Of a stretch of DNA of 64,000 nt, positions 63,080 through 64,000 are shown piece by piece (the stretch's first letter is position 1; every line of letters starts with the position of its first letter). This stretch comes from Plotosus lineatus (taxonomy: Eukaryota; Chordata; Actinopteri; Siluriformes; Plotosidae): the NCBI GenBank assembly GCA_024760905.1, contig CM045733.1:24338501-24402500 (forward strand), read 5' to 3'. The notes under the pieces are model-generated. The model saw only the letters and a list, made by a program, of their open reading frames with translations. It did no database searches and was not told where the DNA came from. The position numbers and the translations under genes are program-made.

Positions 63080-64000
63080 ATGTATAAAGTTGGGAAACAT
63101 CATCGGTACGAAGGAAAGGTTGTCGGGCAGTTTGGCCTGGGAGAAAGAAATGAGAGAGGAACAAGGCTTGTGCAGTTCGCAATGTCTTACAACCTAAAGA
63201 TCGCCAATAGTCACCATAAGAAAAGGAAGAGCAGGAAGTGGACATGGAGAAGCCCAAATGGTACAATAAAGAATGAAATTGACTACATACTGGCAAACAA
63301 GAACATAGTCCAAAATGTTGATGTTATTCAAAGAGTAAACATCGGAAGTGATCATAGGATGGTCAGAGGCACCATTAATTTGAACTTAAGAAGGAAGAGG
63401 AAAAAGCTAGTAAGACCGAGAATAACCAAAGTCAACACAGAGGCTCTAATGCAATAGACAATTGAATTTCAACTAAAGCTAGAAAACCGCTTCGAAGCAC
63501 TACCAAGTGAAGAAATTGAAGAGATGACTCATGAACTCACAGAAGTCATCAAAACGTGTGCACTGGAAACAGCAGAGAAGAACAGCAAGGGAAGCAACAA
63601 TAAATTGAAACCTACAACAAAAGAATTACTGAGAAAAAGAAGGAAGATGGCAAGCAATGACCAAGACTGGTCATTGAAGATAGTACTGCGAACTGTGCTA
63701 GACCATCAAGAAGAAAATGAGAGAAGATCTCATAGAACACAATACCATGAAAGTGAAAGAAGCAATAGAGAACAGAAAAAGGACTGCAAAAAGCAAATTG
63801 CACAGGTCGGAAAGTTACGATAACAGCACTGCAAGAGGAAGATGTAACCATCACCACCAACAAGGCAAGAATCGTTGAGGTGTTCAGAGTTATATGAAAA
63901 CCTATACAAAGGAACGGCCAGTAACATCCTGCGAACCTCGTCGGAAGAAAATAACCTATCAGAGACGGAGAAATTGAAAAGGCAATGAAAATTATGAAAA
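63080..64000 (+). mobile_element. third LINE: endonuclease part, runs off the window
   Basis: Frame 62,975-63,457 holds VVGQFGLGERNERGTRLVQF, KWTWRSPNG, NEIDYILANKN and IGSDHRMVRG, the C-terminal half of an apurinic-type endonuclease with its SDH motif. A stop at 63,458 is followed by IEFQLKLENRFEALPSEEIE and, to the edge, sequence leading toward a reverse transcriptase. Different from the RTE copies; family not assigned. Confidence 0.82.

Overview
This is vertebrate, most probably teleost, genomic DNA. Protein-coding sequence is broken into short exons with GT/AG borders, introns are long, and most of the window is transposable elements and dinucleotide arrays. The mix of RTE-type LINEs, tRNA-derived SINEs ending in an AATGAATG-like tail, hAT, Tigger/pogo, Tc1 and Penelope remnants is typical of ray-finned fish. 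The species cannot be told from the sequence.

Host genes. Two loci are seen, both on the minus strand. (1) Fifteen consecutive exons from 62,488 down to 44,906 encode the B-box 2, coiled coil, disordered middle, PHD finger and bromodomain of a TIF1-family TRIM protein (TRIM24/TRIM33 type). All exon phases agree and give 798 residues to the stop; the RING and B-box 1 exons must lie beyond the right edge. (2) Exons resembling fibulin-1 (anaphylatoxin-like modules near 35.9 and 34.7 kb, two EGF modules at 23.2 and 22.9 kb, and the isoform-C-type tail exon at 22.6 kb) carry a frameshift, a mutated splice donor and a second frameshift. The EGF exons expected between 34.6 and 23.2 kb were not found, so this looks like a decayed fbln1-like locus.

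Mobile elements, left to right: a decayed Tc1 transposase (0.7-1.2 kb); a 5'-inverted RTE copy (2.0-2.9 kb); a nonautonomous Tigger-like element holding an inverted-repeat element with a mind-bomb (MIB1) RING fragment (3.2-4.4 kb); a hAT element with an 8-bp target duplication containing a Tigger element that itself contains a long hairpin (6.3-8.2 kb); a full-length RTE with a 19-bp target duplication and one frameshift (11.6-14.8 kb); SINEs of several families; a fold-back Penelope-like unit with hammerhead ribozyme motifs (23.3-23.6 kb); two more RTE copies (23.9-28.7 kb); an autonomous-type Tigger with two stops (28.7-29.9 kb); a decayed second LINE (31-33.6 kb); an L2/CR1-like fragment split by a SINE (34.8-35.6 kb); a second copy of the hAT with an RTE inside (39.1-41.3 kb); and a nest of inverted repeats (42.1-43.9 kb). 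The introns of the TRIM gene hold hAT, Tigger and SINE insertions, and the right edge enters another LINE.

The most unusual points are the hammerhead motifs in a near-perfect palindrome, a SINE tail that joins the 5' and 3' ends of the resident RTE LINE, and the MIB1 RING fragment inside a transposon-like unit. Coordinates of repeats are read by eye and approximate to a few bases unless a target duplication fixes them.
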